Origin: UBA7239 sp035430165
Lineage (GTDB): Bacteria > Pseudomonadota > Gammaproteobacteria > Pseudomonadales > UBA7239
NCBI GenBank assembly: GCA_035430165.1
Contig: DAOMGE010000036.1
Span: 1 to 31,025 of the forward strand
Reading direction: 5' to 3'
DNA length: 31,025 bases
The position numbers and the translations under genes are program-made. Within the stretch, counting starts at the first letter, position 1. The number at the start of each line of letters is the position of its first letter. This document shows positions 16,349 through 25,184 of this stretch, piece after piece. Below the pieces are notes generated by a model. The model had not been told where the DNA came from and made no database searches. It saw only the letters and a list, made by a program, of their open reading frames with translations.

Positions 16349-17617
16349 GTGGATATCCATACTGATATAAAAAAATATATGCATGATGTTGGCCAACGCG
16401 CGCGCGCCGCTTCGCGTTTGATGGCGCGTGCCTCGACCGGTGAAAAAAATGCAGCGTTGCTGGCGATTGCCGATGCGCTGCTTGCCAGCCGTGATGCGGT
16501 GCTGGCTGCCAATGCGCAGGATGTGGAAGCAGGGCGCGCAAGTGGCCTGGATGCAGCCTTGCTGGATCGCCTGACAATTGGCGACAAGACTTTCGCCGGG
16601 ATGATCGAGGGATTGCAACAAGTTGCCGCATTGCCTGATCCGATTGGCGCGATTACCGACATGAATTACCGTCCGTCCGGTATCCAGGTGGGCAAGATGC
16701 GTGTGCCGCTCGGTGTGGTCGGCATCATTTATGAGTCGCGTCCGAATGTGACCGTGGAGGCGGGCAGCCTGTGCCTGAAAAGTGGCAATGCCTGCATCCT
16801 GCGCGGTGGTTCCGAATCCATCCATTCCAATCGTGCGATAGCTGCGTGTGTGCGGGCTGGCCTGAAAAAAGCCGGCTTGCCTGAAGATGCAGTACAAGTG
16901 ATCGATACCACGGACCGCGCAGCAGTCGGGATGCTGGTTGCCATGCCCGAGTTTGTCGATGTGATTGTGCCTCGCGGAGGCAAGGGTCTGATCGAGCGAA
17001 TTTCAGCAGAAGCGCGTGTGCCTGTTATCAAGCATCTGGATGGCATCTGTCACGTCTATGTTGACGCAGAAGCGGATTTGCAAAAAGCACTCGACATTGC
17101 CTTCAACGCAAAATGTCACCGCTACGGTGTGTGCAATGCGATGGAAACCTTGCTGGTGCATGAAAAAATTGCAGCACAATTCCTGCCAGCTGTAAAAAAA
17201 CGTTACGACGAGAAACAAGTGGAGTTGCGCGGCTGTGAAAAAACGCGCGCGATTCTCGCAGGTGTTACGCCGGCGACAATGGAAGACTGGTCAACCGAGT
17301 ATCTGGCGCCAGTTCTTGCAGTGAAGGTGGTTGGCGATCTTGATGAAGCGATGACGCATATCAATGATTACGGATCACACCATACCGACAGTATCGTTAC
17401 GGAAAATTTCACCAGGGCACGCCGTTTTATCAACGAAGTGGATTCCAGCAGTGTGATGGTGAATGCGTCGACGCGTTTTGCCGACGGTTTTGAGTACGGA
17501 CTCGGCGCAGAAATCGGCATCTCTACTGACAAATTCCATGCGCGTGGCCCGGTCGGGCTGGATGGCCTGACATCACAGAAATACGTGGTATTGGGCGACG
17601 GGCATGTACGTCAGTAA
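16349..17617 (+). CDS. proA: gamma-glutamyl phosphate reductase (glutamate-5-semialdehyde dehydrogenase)
   Basis: The 422-residue protein matches ProA across its length: the ARAASRLMARASTGEKNAAL opening, GVVGIIYESRPNVTVEA, LKSGNACILRGGSE, and the catalytic Cys262 in YGVCNAMETLL. The end contains HHTDSIVTEN and NASTRFADGFEYGLGAEIGIS. It reduces gamma-glutamyl phosphate with NADPH to glutamate semialdehyde in proline synthesis, in the cytoplasm. The start is the GTG at 16349, because family proteins begin shortly before the MHDVGQRARAA helix; the ATG at 16379 would cut this short. No convincing RBS is seen. A TACAAT at about 16311 could be a -10 box. The partner proB is not adjacent. Confidence 0.96.
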   Translation: MDIHTDIKKYMHDVGQRARAASRLMARASTGEKNAALLAIADALLASRDAVLAANAQDVEAGRASGLDAALLDRLTIGDKTFAGMIEGLQQVAALPDPIGAITDMNYRPSGIQVGKMRVPLGVVGIIYESRPNVTVEAGSLCLKSGNACILRGGSESIHSNRAIAACVRAGLKKAGLPEDAVQVIDTTDRAAVGMLVAMPEFVDVIVPRGGKGLIERISAEARVPVIKHLDGICHVYVDAEADLQKALDIAFNAKCHRYGVCNAMETLLVHEKIAAQFLPAVKKRYDEKQVELRGCEKTRAILAGVTPATMEDWSTEYLAPVLAVKVVGDLDEAMTHINDYGSHHTDSIVTENFTRARRFINEVDSSSVMVNASTRFADGFEYGLGAEIGISTDKFHARGPVGLDGLTSQKYVVLGDGHVRQ

Positions 17618-17637
17618 ATGACTGCCTGGTCAGTGGA

Positions 17638-18519
17638 TCAGGAGGCAGACCTGCCAAAAATTTTTCCGATGGATGCCTTGAAGCGTCGCAGGCGCGACCG
17701 GTTGATGGTGCCGCCTTTCACCAGTACTGTTCGCGCTTCAAATGGATGGGGCCACTCGACCTGTGCTGCATTCTTGCCTTTATAGCGGAAATCGGATGCC
17801 GAATTCGATGGCCGGTTTCTCACCAGTTCCGGTTTGGCTGAGAGCGCAGGATCAAGCCTGAACGCTACAATCCCGTTGAAAAACTGTATGTTGTAAACAT
17901 ATTTGAACAGATCGATGGCTTTCTGGTTTGGCGTAGGAGGGAATCGTCCCGCAAACATGTCGTATGAACTGCCAATCAGCACATCAGTGGCATCTTTTGA
18001 AAACTCCAGGAAGGTATTGGCGCCGTGTCTGGAAAAATCATTCATGAAACTGGTCGTGGTATCTTCCACTGCAATCACGCATTTCTGGTTTGCATGGCGT
18101 ATTGCCTCGACACTGGTGACGATTTGCTGGAAGGATTGGTGGCCGCCGTCGTCCAGTAGCGCATCAAACTGCCCGATTTTTGCGAGAGTGTCCTGCCAGA
18201 ACAGCGGGTCGCCCTGATCGCCAATGAATATCTCGAATCCGTGTTCGCTCCATTTTTTTGCTGCCGGATTCAGGTCGATACCGATGATGCGCGCCTTGTC
18301 GCCCAGCCAGCTTCTCCACATGAACAGCGAACCGCCATCCAGCACGCCTGTTTCAATGAATGTGCAAGCGGTGTTCCTGAGGTGTCCGAAGAGTTCGGCG
18401 TAGGCGGGGAAGTATGAAGTCACCTTGACAGTCGGGTAGGGCGAATTTTCCCAGCTCGCTTTCAGGTCTTCCATGTCTTGCAGCATCCGGTTTGCAGGGT
18501 GTGGTGTGGGCGTTGTCAT
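17638..18519 (-). CDS. class I SAM-dependent methyltransferase (TylF/cephalosporin-hydroxylase-like)
   Basis: The 293-residue protein carries the SAM-binding motif ETGVLDGGSLFMW, then IIGIDLNPAAKKW ending in the acidic ribose-binding residue, and later FDALLDDGGHQSFQQ. The combination of a GGS loop and DDGGH is typical of the family annotated as class I methyltransferases or cephalosporin hydroxylases, often found in sugar and polyketide tailoring. The C-terminus is basic (RSRLRRFKASIGKIFG). The natural substrate cannot be told. It lies 26 bp after the second methyltransferase on the same strand, so the pair probably forms an operon, perhaps for modification of a surface glycan (inference). 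It converges on proA with 20 bp between stops. Confidence 0.8.
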   Translation of the reverse strand: MTTPTPHPANRMLQDMEDLKASWENSPYPTVKVTSYFPAYAELFGHLRNTACTFIETGVLDGGSLFMWRSWLGDKARIIGIDLNPAAKKWSEHGFEIFIGDQGDPLFWQDTLAKIGQFDALLDDGGHQSFQQIVTSVEAIRHANQKCVIAVEDTTTSFMNDFSRHGANTFLEFSKDATDVLIGSSYDMFAGRFPPTPNQKAIDLFKYVYNIQFFNGIVAFRLDPALSAKPELVRNRPSNSASDFRYKGKNAAQVEWPHPFEARTVLVKGGTINRSRLRRFKASIGKIFGRSAS

Positions 18520-18545
18520 GCTGGTATCAATCCGCTATCAAAGTG

Positions 18546-19142
18546 TTACTGGCTGTCGCGCTTGGTGCCCAGCATATTGATCATCAGGTAAGGCAAATAC
18601 TTGCGCTTTTGTTTGTTGAACAGTCCCAGCTTGCGGCGGACGGCCATGGAGTCGTCACTGGATTTTCCGTCTGCAGTCACCGGAATAAATTCGCCGGGCA
18701 CATTGGTGGAGTATTCAATCGATTTCCATTCAAAACCCGGAAACAGTGTCATGACGCCGCGATGGGAATAACGGAAATAATCATCCGGATAGGCGTGATA
18801 GCGCCAGACCCAGGGGACGGAAATATAAATCTGCCCACCCGTCCTGGTCAGCTTGCCGAGGTTTTCGGCGAACACCCAGGGTTTATGCACGTGTTCCATG
18901 ACAGAGCAGCAAATTATCAGGTCAAAATGCCCCAGCGGAAGTGATCCCGTGCCTTCTACAAGATCGACAACGGCATCGACACCTTTGCCGTCAGCCATAT
19001 CAACGCCGATGTATTCATTGCTGTGGTAGACATTCCGGAAGCTGGAAGTGCTGCCATAATCCTTGCTGCCGACCTCCAGTACAGCCCCGCGAGTGGACGG
19101 TACATACTTCTCCAGATATTTCAGTTGGTTGATATCGCCCAT
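18546..19142 (-). CDS. class I SAM-dependent methyltransferase (Methyltransf_11-like)
   Basis: The 198-residue protein is a compact Rossmann methyltransferase: motif I is VLEVGSKDYGS, the acidic strand end is YIGVDMADG, and motif IV is FDLIICCSVMEHVHKPW, followed by GGQIYISVPWVWRYHAYPDDYFRY. That last stretch is frequent in methyltransferases of lipopolysaccharide or O-antigen clusters. It lies directly upstream of the second methyltransferase on the same strand. No specific acceptor can be named. The start at 19142 is the first ATG before the domain and gives a normal length; a 90-bp gap separates it from the DksA-like gene. Function is confident at family level only. Confidence 0.82.
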   Translation of the reverse strand: MGDINQLKYLEKYVPSTRGAVLEVGSKDYGSTSSFRNVYHSNEYIGVDMADGKGVDAVVDLVEGTGSLPLGHFDLIICCSVMEHVHKPWVFAENLGKLTRTGGQIYISVPWVWRYHAYPDDYFRYSHRGVMTLFPGFEWKSIEYSTNVPGEFIPVTADGKSSDDSMAVRRKLGLFNKQKRKYLPYLMINMLGTKRDSQ

Positions 19143-19232
19143 CGCAATTTCCGATCCAGAATGGCTGTTTGTGTGGGCGGGTAGTATAGCGAGTTGCGTA
19201 CCGATAAGCCTGCAATTTGCGGCGTCTGTGCC

Positions 19233-19550
19233 TCAGCCTGCATTGGCGCAGCGCACACAGTTTTCCGCCTGTGGCATCGCATCCAGTCGTGCGGCCTCAA
19301 CCGCTTCACCGCAGCGCGTGCACTCGCCGTAATTTCCCTTGCTGCTGCGATCCAGCGCTGCCTGCACGCGGCGGTGCTCGATCTCTGCCTCCAGCTTCAG
19401 GCTGCGCAACACATCCTCGTTTTCGCGCTGGGTAACTTGCTCGGCAGAATCCGCTTCGACTTTCTGGCTCAGGTCGCGTTCGATAGCGGTAATCCGCTGG
19501 CGGTATTCCTGCTCCAGTTGGCGCAATTTTCCGGTGTGATCAGTGGTCAT
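19233..19550 (-). CDS. TraR/DksA-family zinc-finger protein
   Basis: The 105-residue protein is a long charged helix pair (about 5-70) followed by a zinc finger Cys77-x2-Cys80-x17-Cys98-x2-Cys101, the spacing of DksA/TraR proteins. These bind in the RNA polymerase secondary channel and alter promoter response, with or without ppGpp. The acidic DxxDxA tip of true DksA is not visible in the helix turn, and the protein is shorter than DksA (about 150), so it is a paralogue rather than the main DksA. Its effect on transcription is open. It is transcribed alone, with rightward genes beginning about 150 bp beyond its start. Confidence 0.85.
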   Translation of the reverse strand: MTTDHTGKLRQLEQEYRQRITAIERDLSQKVEADSAEQVTQRENEDVLRSLKLEAEIEHRRVQAALDRSSKGNYGECTRCGEAVEAARLDAMPQAENCVRCANAG

Positions 19551-19700
19551 TTTCAGCTTCCTCTTGATGAATCCCCATTCTACGCAATGTCTTTGCTGTC
19601 ATGTTGATGCGCGTCATTTTGCTGGTTTGACACTGCCGTGTTGTCGCTTTAGTCTCGCCCCACCTTATGCACAGCATGCTTTATCAGCAGGAGTGGGACT

Positions 19701-20669
19701 ATGAAGATCAGAGGTTTGGGATATGTGGGTTTTGGTGCACCGGATCCATCGCAGTGGTTGAAATACGGCACGGAAATCATTGGTGCAATGCCGGCGCGCG
19801 CACTGCCGGGCGAAGCCTGGGGCATGCCGATGGATCCGACCTCTGGTCCGGCCAGCAAGGGCTCGGGTGTCGGCCCGGACGGTTCTATCTACCTCAAGAT
19901 TGATGACCGCCAGTGGCGTATCGCCATCCACCCGAGCCAGGATAACGCCGGCATCATGTACCTTGGCCTGGAGGTGGCTTCGCAGCTGGACCTCGAAGCA
20001 GCGGTAGCCGAACTCAAGGCGGCCGGCATTGAAGCGAGCATGGGCACGCCAGAACAGGCTCATGCCCGTTCGGTAACCGGCATCGCCCATACCAAGGATC
20101 CGGCCGGTAACCCGATCGAACTGTTCTACGGTGCTACCGATGACTTCAATTTCAAGTCGCCGCAGGGCATGAGCTTCAAGACCGGCAACCTCGGTATGGG
20201 TCACCTGAACCTGTTCGTTGCCGACTTGCAGGCCAACAAGGATTTCTATTCACGCGTGATGGGATTCAAGCTGTCTGACTACATCGGTTTCGGGCCGGAT
20301 ATGTCAGCCAACTTCTACTACTGCAACGGCCGCCACCACACGTTTGGTATCACCCGCGTTGGCCCGATCAACGGTATCCACCACATGATGCTGGAGTGCA
20401 ACACGATTGATAACGTGCTGCAGGCCTACGAGCGCGCGCTGGCTGCCGGCATCACCATCAAGTCCACACTGGGCCGCCACATCAATGACAATGTGTTGTC
20501 GTTCTACATGAGCAGCCCGTTCGGTTTTGAAGTGGAAATCGGCTGGGATGGCCAGATTGTTGGCGACGACTGGTTGCCGCGCCAGTTCTGTGAGGGTGAT
20601 ATCTGGGGCCACAAGGGCCTGGATCCGGAAACGATTGCTGAATCGGCATCGCAGATCAAGCAAAAGTAA
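19701..20669 (+). CDS. extradiol ring-cleavage dioxygenase (BphC/HsaC/TesB-like, VOC fold)
   Basis: The protein has 322 residues in two vicinal-oxygen-chelate modules. The likely Fe(II) ligands are in the second: His168 (MGHLNLFV), His228 (GIHHMMLEC) and a Glu at 277 or 279 (FGFEVEIGW). The second-sphere GRHINDNVLSFYM is also conserved in type I extradiol dioxygenases. These open catechols next to the hydroxyls, as in biphenyl, naphthalene or steroid breakdown. No other aromatic-degradation gene lies nearby, so the substrate is unclear. An AGGAG at 19690-19694 precedes the ATG well. The reading is strongly GC-biased at third positions, suggesting high expression. It is followed by a hairpin-rich terminator region. 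Confidence 0.88.
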   Translation: MKIRGLGYVGFGAPDPSQWLKYGTEIIGAMPARALPGEAWGMPMDPTSGPASKGSGVGPDGSIYLKIDDRQWRIAIHPSQDNAGIMYLGLEVASQLDLEAAVAELKAAGIEASMGTPEQAHARSVTGIAHTKDPAGNPIELFYGATDDFNFKSPQGMSFKTGNLGMGHLNLFVADLQANKDFYSRVMGFKLSDYIGFGPDMSANFYYCNGRHHTFGITRVGPINGIHHMMLECNTIDNVLQAYERALAAGITIKSTLGRHINDNVLSFYMSSPFGFEVEIGWDGQIVGDDWLPRQFCEGDIWGHKGLDPETIAESASQIKQK

Positions 20670-20690
20670 AAAGGACCCCCTCGGCCCGAT

Positions 20691-20762
20691 GGGCCACTCC
20701 CCCTATTGCATAGGGGGGAGACCCTCTCCTGCAGAGTAGGGGAGGTGCCGCGCAGCGGCGGA
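20691..20762. terminator. hairpin-rich intergenic region between convergent genes
   Basis: Successive inverted repeats occur here: CTCCCCCTA (20697-20705) against TAGGGGGGAG (20711-20720), a CTCCT/AGGGGAG pair around 20726-20744, and GCCGC-GCA-GCGGC (20747-20759). They lie between the stops of the convergent dioxygenase and gph genes and probably end both transcripts. The layout also resembles REP-type intergenic repeats. Confidence 0.55.
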
Positions 20763-20766
20763 GGGG

Positions 20767-21450
20767 TCACTTTCCGATTAGCTCCCGCAAATCATCCACC
20801 AGCCAGTCCGGATTTGCAGCCGCAACCGGGCCGCCGTGGTTGTAGCCGTAACTCACGCACAAGACTTTCATGCCGGCGGCGCGTGCGCTGTCCACGTCGA
20901 TATGTGAATCGCCGACCATCAGTGTGCGTGATACGGGCACATCCAGTTTTTCGCAACAGAAACGCAGTGCTGTGGGATCGGGTTTGCGCTGCGGAAATGT
21001 ATCGCCGCCAATTGTCAGTGCGAAGTATTTCTCCATGCCAAGATGTGCAACCAGTTGTCTGGCCAGATGTTCCGGCTTGTTGGTGACGCAGGCCATTTTT
21101 TTATTCTGCGCCTGGCACTGCGCAAGGCATTCATACACGCCGGGAAAAACGCGCGTGTCCGGGCCGTTGTGTTTCGCGTATTCCAGCAGGAAATGGTTAT
21201 GGACGGATTCGTGCAGCGCAGTATCAAATTTGCCGACGGCAAAGCGCAGCGCGCGTTCGACCAGTGTGCGCGAGCCATTACCCACCCAGCTGCGCACACG
21301 CTCGACACCTGCGGCCGGCCAGCCGCTGTTTACCAGTGTTGCATCAACGGCGGCAGCGATATCGGGTGCGCTGTCGACCAGTGTGCCGTCGAGATCGAAC
21401 AGCAGTAAATCAAAATCCCCGAGCGAAAAATTATTCGTCATTGGCCGCAT
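20767..21450 (-). CDS. gph: phosphoglycolate phosphatase, HAD family
   Basis: The 227-residue HAD hydrolase has motif I LLFDLDGTLVDSAPD (nucleophile Asp and acid/base Asp), an alpha-helical cap, motif II CVTNKP, and motif III/IV GGDTFPQRKPDP and MVGDSHIDVDSARAAG. This combination, with the DSAPDIAAAVD opening, is typical of Gph. It removes phosphate from 2-phosphoglycolate, formed mainly in DNA repair. The 5' end overlaps the preceding gene's stop by 20 bp; an ATG three codons later (21439-21441) would overlap by 11 bp. The two are probably co-transcribed. Related HAD phosphatases with other substrates are the only real alternative. Confidence 0.88.
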   Translation of the reverse strand: MRPMTNNFSLGDFDLLLFDLDGTLVDSAPDIAAAVDATLVNSGWPAAGVERVRSWVGNGSRTLVERALRFAVGKFDTALHESVHNHFLLEYAKHNGPDTRVFPGVYECLAQCQAQNKKMACVTNKPEHLARQLVAHLGMEKYFALTIGGDTFPQRKPDPTALRFCCEKLDVPVSRTLMVGDSHIDVDSARAAGMKVLCVSYGYNHGGPVAAANPDWLVDDLRELIGK

Positions 21451-22171
21451 TCAGGCAGCAATGCTTGAATTTTTTCCCGCTGCCGCAAAAGCACGGGTCG
21501 TTGCGGCCGATCTTGGGCGCGTCGCGACGAAAGGGTTCCGGGTTGGTTTCTTCCAGCATCTCGAACAGCAGGCGACCGCATTCGGCATAGTTCATCAGTA
21601 TCCACGGCAATTGCTCGGCAATATCCGGCAGCGAGGCGAGCAAATCGTCAGCGTCGTCAGCCTCTTCCAGTGCGGCATCGGTTTCAGAAAATAACGAGGC
21701 GATGTCGAGCGTGGTTTCAATTTCATCGACGATATCGAAATCGCCATCATCGGTCTCGATCGGCTCCATGTCTTGCAGCAGTGTATCCCAGGCTTCTTCC
21801 TGCCAGTAATGCGCTTTCAGCAGGCCGGTACACCAGTCTGTCAGCGGCCAGCGTGCATCGGCGGCGTCATGCCAGCCGTATTCCGCGGTGGCAAAAGGCG
21901 ATTCCTCTTTTTCGATGCGATCAAAGGTGTCGTCGCAAAGTTTCAACAGCAACTCCGTTATCGATTCCTCTTCTGCTGTGCTGGTGAATACGGGATCTTC
22001 GCCATCAAATACAAACGGCAGCCAGTCTGCCGAATCGATTTCAGCTGGCGCGCTGGCGATGCCCCACAAAAAACCACGCAATTCATGGATGCTCATGGTG
22101 CCTTCAGGGCGTGAAGGTGCATCGAGAAATTCTGCCAGGATGCGTAGCTGGATATTGTTCAGGTTGGCCAT
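21431..22171 (-). CDS. UPF0149/YecA-like protein with C-terminal SEC-C motif
   Basis: The 246-residue acidic protein begins MANLNNIQLRILAEFLDAPS, has the UPF0149 pattern (HELRGFLWGIASAPAEI...WLPFVF), and ends with a SEC-C zinc motif KIGRNDPCFCGSGKKFKHCC. SEC-C tails occur on SecA and YecA-type proteins and bind zinc and ribosomes or partner proteins; YecA has been linked to SecA-like ribosome contact. A longer frame runs upstream to 22294 but it overlaps rimO and shows no conservation, so I chose the ATG at 22169-22171. The gene lies 34 bp after rimO and runs into gph, so the three probably form an operon. Confidence 0.82.
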   Translation of the reverse strand: MANLNNIQLRILAEFLDAPSRPEGTMSIHELRGFLWGIASAPAEIDSADWLPFVFDGEDPVFTSTAEEESITELLLKLCDDTFDRIEKEESPFATAEYGWHDAADARWPLTDWCTGLLKAHYWQEEAWDTLLQDMEPIETDDGDFDIVDEIETTLDIASLFSETDAALEEADDADDLLASLPDIAEQLPWILMNYAECGRLLFEMLEETNPEPFRRDAPKIGRNDPCFCGSGKKFKHCCLNAANDE

Positions 22172-22205
22172 AAAAATTCCGGTAAGTGTTGTTAATGTCG
22201 GTGTG

Positions 22206-23534
22206 CTAGACAGGCGTGGCCCACAAATCATATTCATCAGCGTCATCGACGATGGCGCGCACAATGTGTCCGGGCTGCAGATAGGTTGCGCCATCCAGGT
22301 AAACAGCGCCGTCTATATCCGGTGCATCGGCCTTGCTCCGGCCTATGGCGCCGTCTTCATCCACTTCGTCGATCAGCACATCAATTTCCTTGCCGATTTT
22401 CTGCTGCATTTTTGCTGCGGAAATGCGTTGTGCGGCCGCCATGAAGCGATCCCAGCGATCCTGTTTCACATCGTCCGGCACCGGGTCTGCCAGTGCATTT
22501 GCAGCGGCACCTTCCACCGGTGAATACTGAAAACAGCCGACGCGATCCAGTTGTGCTTCTTCCAGCCAGTCGAGCAGCATCTGGAAATCTTCCTCGGTTT
22601 CGCCGGGAAAGCCGACAATGAATGTCGAACGCAAAGTAAGATCCGGACAGATTTTTCGCCAGGCATGAATGCGATCCAGCGTTTTTTCCTGGTGTGCAGG
22701 ACGTTTCATTGCTTTCAGTATTTTCGGCGAGGCGTGCTGGAACGGGATGTCGAGATACGGCAGGATTTTTCCAGCAGCCATCAAGGGAATCACATCGTCC
22801 ACATGCGGATACGGGTACACATAATGCAGGCGCGTCCACACACCGAGCGAAGCAAGCGCCTCACACAATTCCAGCATGCGCGTTTTTACCGGTTGGCCCT
22901 GCCAGAAACCGGTGCGGTATTTGACGTCGACACCGTAAGCAGAAGTGTCTTGCGAAATCACCAGCAATTCTTTTACGCCGGCTTTGACGAGTCGTTCGGC
23001 TTCATCCAGCACATCGCCAATCGGCCGGCTGACCAGATCGCCGCGCATTGACGGAATAATGCAAAAACTGCAGCGATGGTTGCAGCCTTCGGAAATTTTC
23101 AGGTAAGCATAATGACGCGGTGTTAATTTGATGCCTTGCGGTGGCACCAGATCAATCAACGGATTGTGATCTTGTGAAGGTGGAACGTATTCGTGTACCG
23201 CTGCCATCACGGGTTCATATTGCGCAGCGCCACTGATGGACAGGATTTGCGGGTGTTCAGCGCGAATCCTCTCTGCATCAGCGCCGTTACCCATGCATCC
23301 GGTCACGATCACCTTGCCGTTTTCCGCGAGTGCCTCGCCGATGGCATCCAGCGATTCCTGCTTGGCGCTGTCGATAAAACCGCAGGTGTTGACGACCACG
23401 ACGTCGGCGTCCTGGTAGGTAGGCACCACCTCATAACCTTCCATGCGTAATTGGGTGAGGATGCGCTCGGAATCGACGAGGGCTTTCGGGCACCCAAGCG
23501 ATACCCAACCTATACTAGGGTTCTGTTTAGACAT
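22206..23534 (-). CDS. rimO: ribosomal protein S12 (Asp) methylthiotransferase RimO
   Basis: The 442-residue protein has the N-terminal UPF0004 domain with three cluster cysteines (GWVSLGCPKA, VVNTCGFID, VTGCMGNGA), a radical SAM core with EGCNHRCSFCIIPSMRG, and a C-terminal TRAM region (IDVLIDEVDEDGAIGRSKAD). It adds a methylthio group to an aspartate of ribosomal protein S12 using two 4Fe-4S clusters and SAM. It is distinguished from MiaB by the ALVDSE and SMRGDLVSR strings. The ATG at 23532-23534 is only 3-15 bp from the divergent recombinase start, so its native promoter has probably been replaced by island DNA, while the coding sequence is intact. Confidence 0.96.
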   Translation of the reverse strand: MSKQNPSIGWVSLGCPKALVDSERILTQLRMEGYEVVPTYQDADVVVVNTCGFIDSAKQESLDAIGEALAENGKVIVTGCMGNGADAERIRAEHPQILSISGAAQYEPVMAAVHEYVPPSQDHNPLIDLVPPQGIKLTPRHYAYLKISEGCNHRCSFCIIPSMRGDLVSRPIGDVLDEAERLVKAGVKELLVISQDTSAYGVDVKYRTGFWQGQPVKTRMLELCEALASLGVWTRLHYVYPYPHVDDVIPLMAAGKILPYLDIPFQHASPKILKAMKRPAHQEKTLDRIHAWRKICPDLTLRSTFIVGFPGETEEDFQMLLDWLEEAQLDRVGCFQYSPVEGAAANALADPVPDDVKQDRWDRFMAAAQRISAAKMQQKIGKEIDVLIDEVDEDGAIGRSKADAPDIDGAVYLDGATYLQPGHIVRAIVDDADEYDLWATPV

Positions 23535-23549
23535 ATCATGGTCATCTAT

Positions 23550-25184
23550 ATGGAAAATAATGCGAAAGTATACAGTTATTTAAGATTCTCAGACCCTAAA
23601 CAGGCGGCTGGGCACAGTGCTGAGCGGCAACTGGCCTATGCGGCGACATGGGCTGGTGATCGAGGGTTGGTGCTGGATGAATCTTTGTCGCTTCGGGATG
23701 AAGGTTTGTCGGCGTACCACCAAAAACATGTGAAGAAAGGGGCCCTTGGGGTGTTCCTGCAGGCAGTTGACGAGGGGCGGATTCCGGTTGGGTCTGTCTT
23801 GATAGTTGAAGGTCTGGATCGACTGAGCCGTGCTGAGCCGATTTTGGCTCAGGCGCAGCTAGCTCAAATCATCAATGCGGGTATTACTGTTGTCACTGCA
23901 AGCGATGGTAAGGAATACAACCGAGAGAGCTTGAAGGCGACACCCATGGATTTGGTGTACAGCCTCTTGGTCATGATTAGGGCGCACGAGGAAAGTGATA
24001 CCAAGTCAAAGCGCGTGAAGGCAAGTATCCGCCGGCAGTGCGAAAAGTGGATTGCAGGCACTAATCGAGACTTGATACGAAACGGAAAGGATCCTGCGTG
24101 GCTGACATGGACTGGCAAGAATTGGGCTCTAATTCCAGAGCGGGTTGAGGCGGTACTCTATCTTATCGACTTGTTCCGGAGGGGGTATGGTTCTGTGCGC
24201 ATCGTCAGAGAAATGGCTTCGCGCAACATGAAACTTACGGATAAGGGTGTAGAAACCCAGCAGGTCTATCGGACAATTCGACTCAGGGCGCTGATCGGCG
24301 AGAAAACGCTCGAAGTTGATGGGGAAGAATATAGATTAGAGGGATATTACCCGCCAATCATGCAGGCTGATGAATTTGAAGATCTTCAGAGGTTAGCCAA
24401 CGAGCGTGGTCGTAGGAAGGGGAAGGGCGAAATACCAAATATTGTCACTGGTTTAGGTATTACCTATTGCGGCTATTGCGGGAAAATACTGTTAGGCCAA
24501 AATTTGATGAGCAGGGCTCGTAAGCCAAACGGAAATCCTCAAGATGGGCACCGCCGCGTTATCTGTATGGGATACAGTCACAATTCAGGCTGCAGTGTTG
24601 GAGGCAGTTGTAGTGTTGTGCCGATAGAAAGAGCCTTAATGGAATATTGCTCAGATAAAATGAATTTGGTTGCGCTACTTTCCTCCGATAGTAGATCAAC
24701 TGCAGTGCATGCTAAAGCTGCCAATGCGAAAAGACGATTGATAGAGCTGCAAACACAACAAGATAAAATTACAGAAGCCTTGCTTTCAGATGATACTGGG
24801 TCACCACCAATTATTTTTGTAAAAAAAGCCAGAGAATTAGAAGAAGAAATAGGTAGACAGAAATATCACCTTGAGCAGGCGGAAAGAGAATTGGCGGGTC
24901 TGACATCTGCGCTGCGTCCTACGTTGGCTGATGAGTGGTCTCAACTGGCCAGTGGCGTGCAAAATCTAGATTATGATTCAAGGATGAAGGTTAGGCAGCT
25001 AATGGCGGACACGTTTGAAAAAATTGTGGTTTATCACAGAGGGGTTCAGCCAAACAACTCAAATAATTTCATTGATATTTTACTGATTTCTAAAAAGGGA
25101 GGGTCAAGATTGTTGAGGGTTGATCGTCGTGGTGGTGGTTGGATTGCGGGGGAAGATTATGAAAACCTGGAATTGGTGTCATAA
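23550..25184 (+). CDS. large serine recombinase (site-specific integrase)
   Basis: The protein has 544 residues. The N-terminal resolvase domain has the nucleophile region YSYLRFSDPKQ (Ser14) and the conserved EGLDRLSRAEP; the recombinase domain follows at about 185-290. A zinc ribbon comes next (ITYCGYCGKILLG with later Cys residues in CMGYSHNSGCSVGG), then a coiled coil (about 385-450). This is the layout of phage and island integrases that join attP and attB without replication. No RBS is clear. The alternative ATG at 23538 adds four residues. It faces away from rimO with almost no gap, suggesting that rimO's 5' end is the attB site. Its 3' end overlaps the convergent next gene by 28 bp. 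Confidence 0.92.
   Translation: MENNAKVYSYLRFSDPKQAAGHSAERQLAYAATWAGDRGLVLDESLSLRDEGLSAYHQKHVKKGALGVFLQAVDEGRIPVGSVLIVEGLDRLSRAEPILAQAQLAQIINAGITVVTASDGKEYNRESLKATPMDLVYSLLVMIRAHEESDTKSKRVKASIRRQCEKWIAGTNRDLIRNGKDPAWLTWTGKNWALIPERVEAVLYLIDLFRRGYGSVRIVREMASRNMKLTDKGVETQQVYRTIRLRALIGEKTLEVDGEEYRLEGYYPPIMQADEFEDLQRLANERGRRKGKGEIPNIVTGLGITYCGYCGKILLGQNLMSRARKPNGNPQDGHRRVICMGYSHNSGCSVGGSCSVVPIERALMEYCSDKMNLVALLSSDSRSTAVHAKAANAKRRLIELQTQQDKITEALLSDDTGSPPIIFVKKARELEEEIGRQKYHLEQAERELAGLTSALRPTLADEWSQLASGVQNLDYDSRMKVRQLMADTFEKIVVYHRGVQPNNSNNFIDILLISKKGGSRLLRVDRRGGGWIAGEDYENLELVS

Noticed and set aside
20691..20762. CRISPR-like repeat series
   Set aside because: The repeats are inverted, not regular direct repeats with spacers. 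They fit terminator or REP hairpins.
22172..22294. N-terminal extension of the SEC-C protein up to 22294
   Set aside because: It overlaps the rimO 3' end and reads as non-conserved sequence. The ATG at 22169-22171 begins the recognisable protein.
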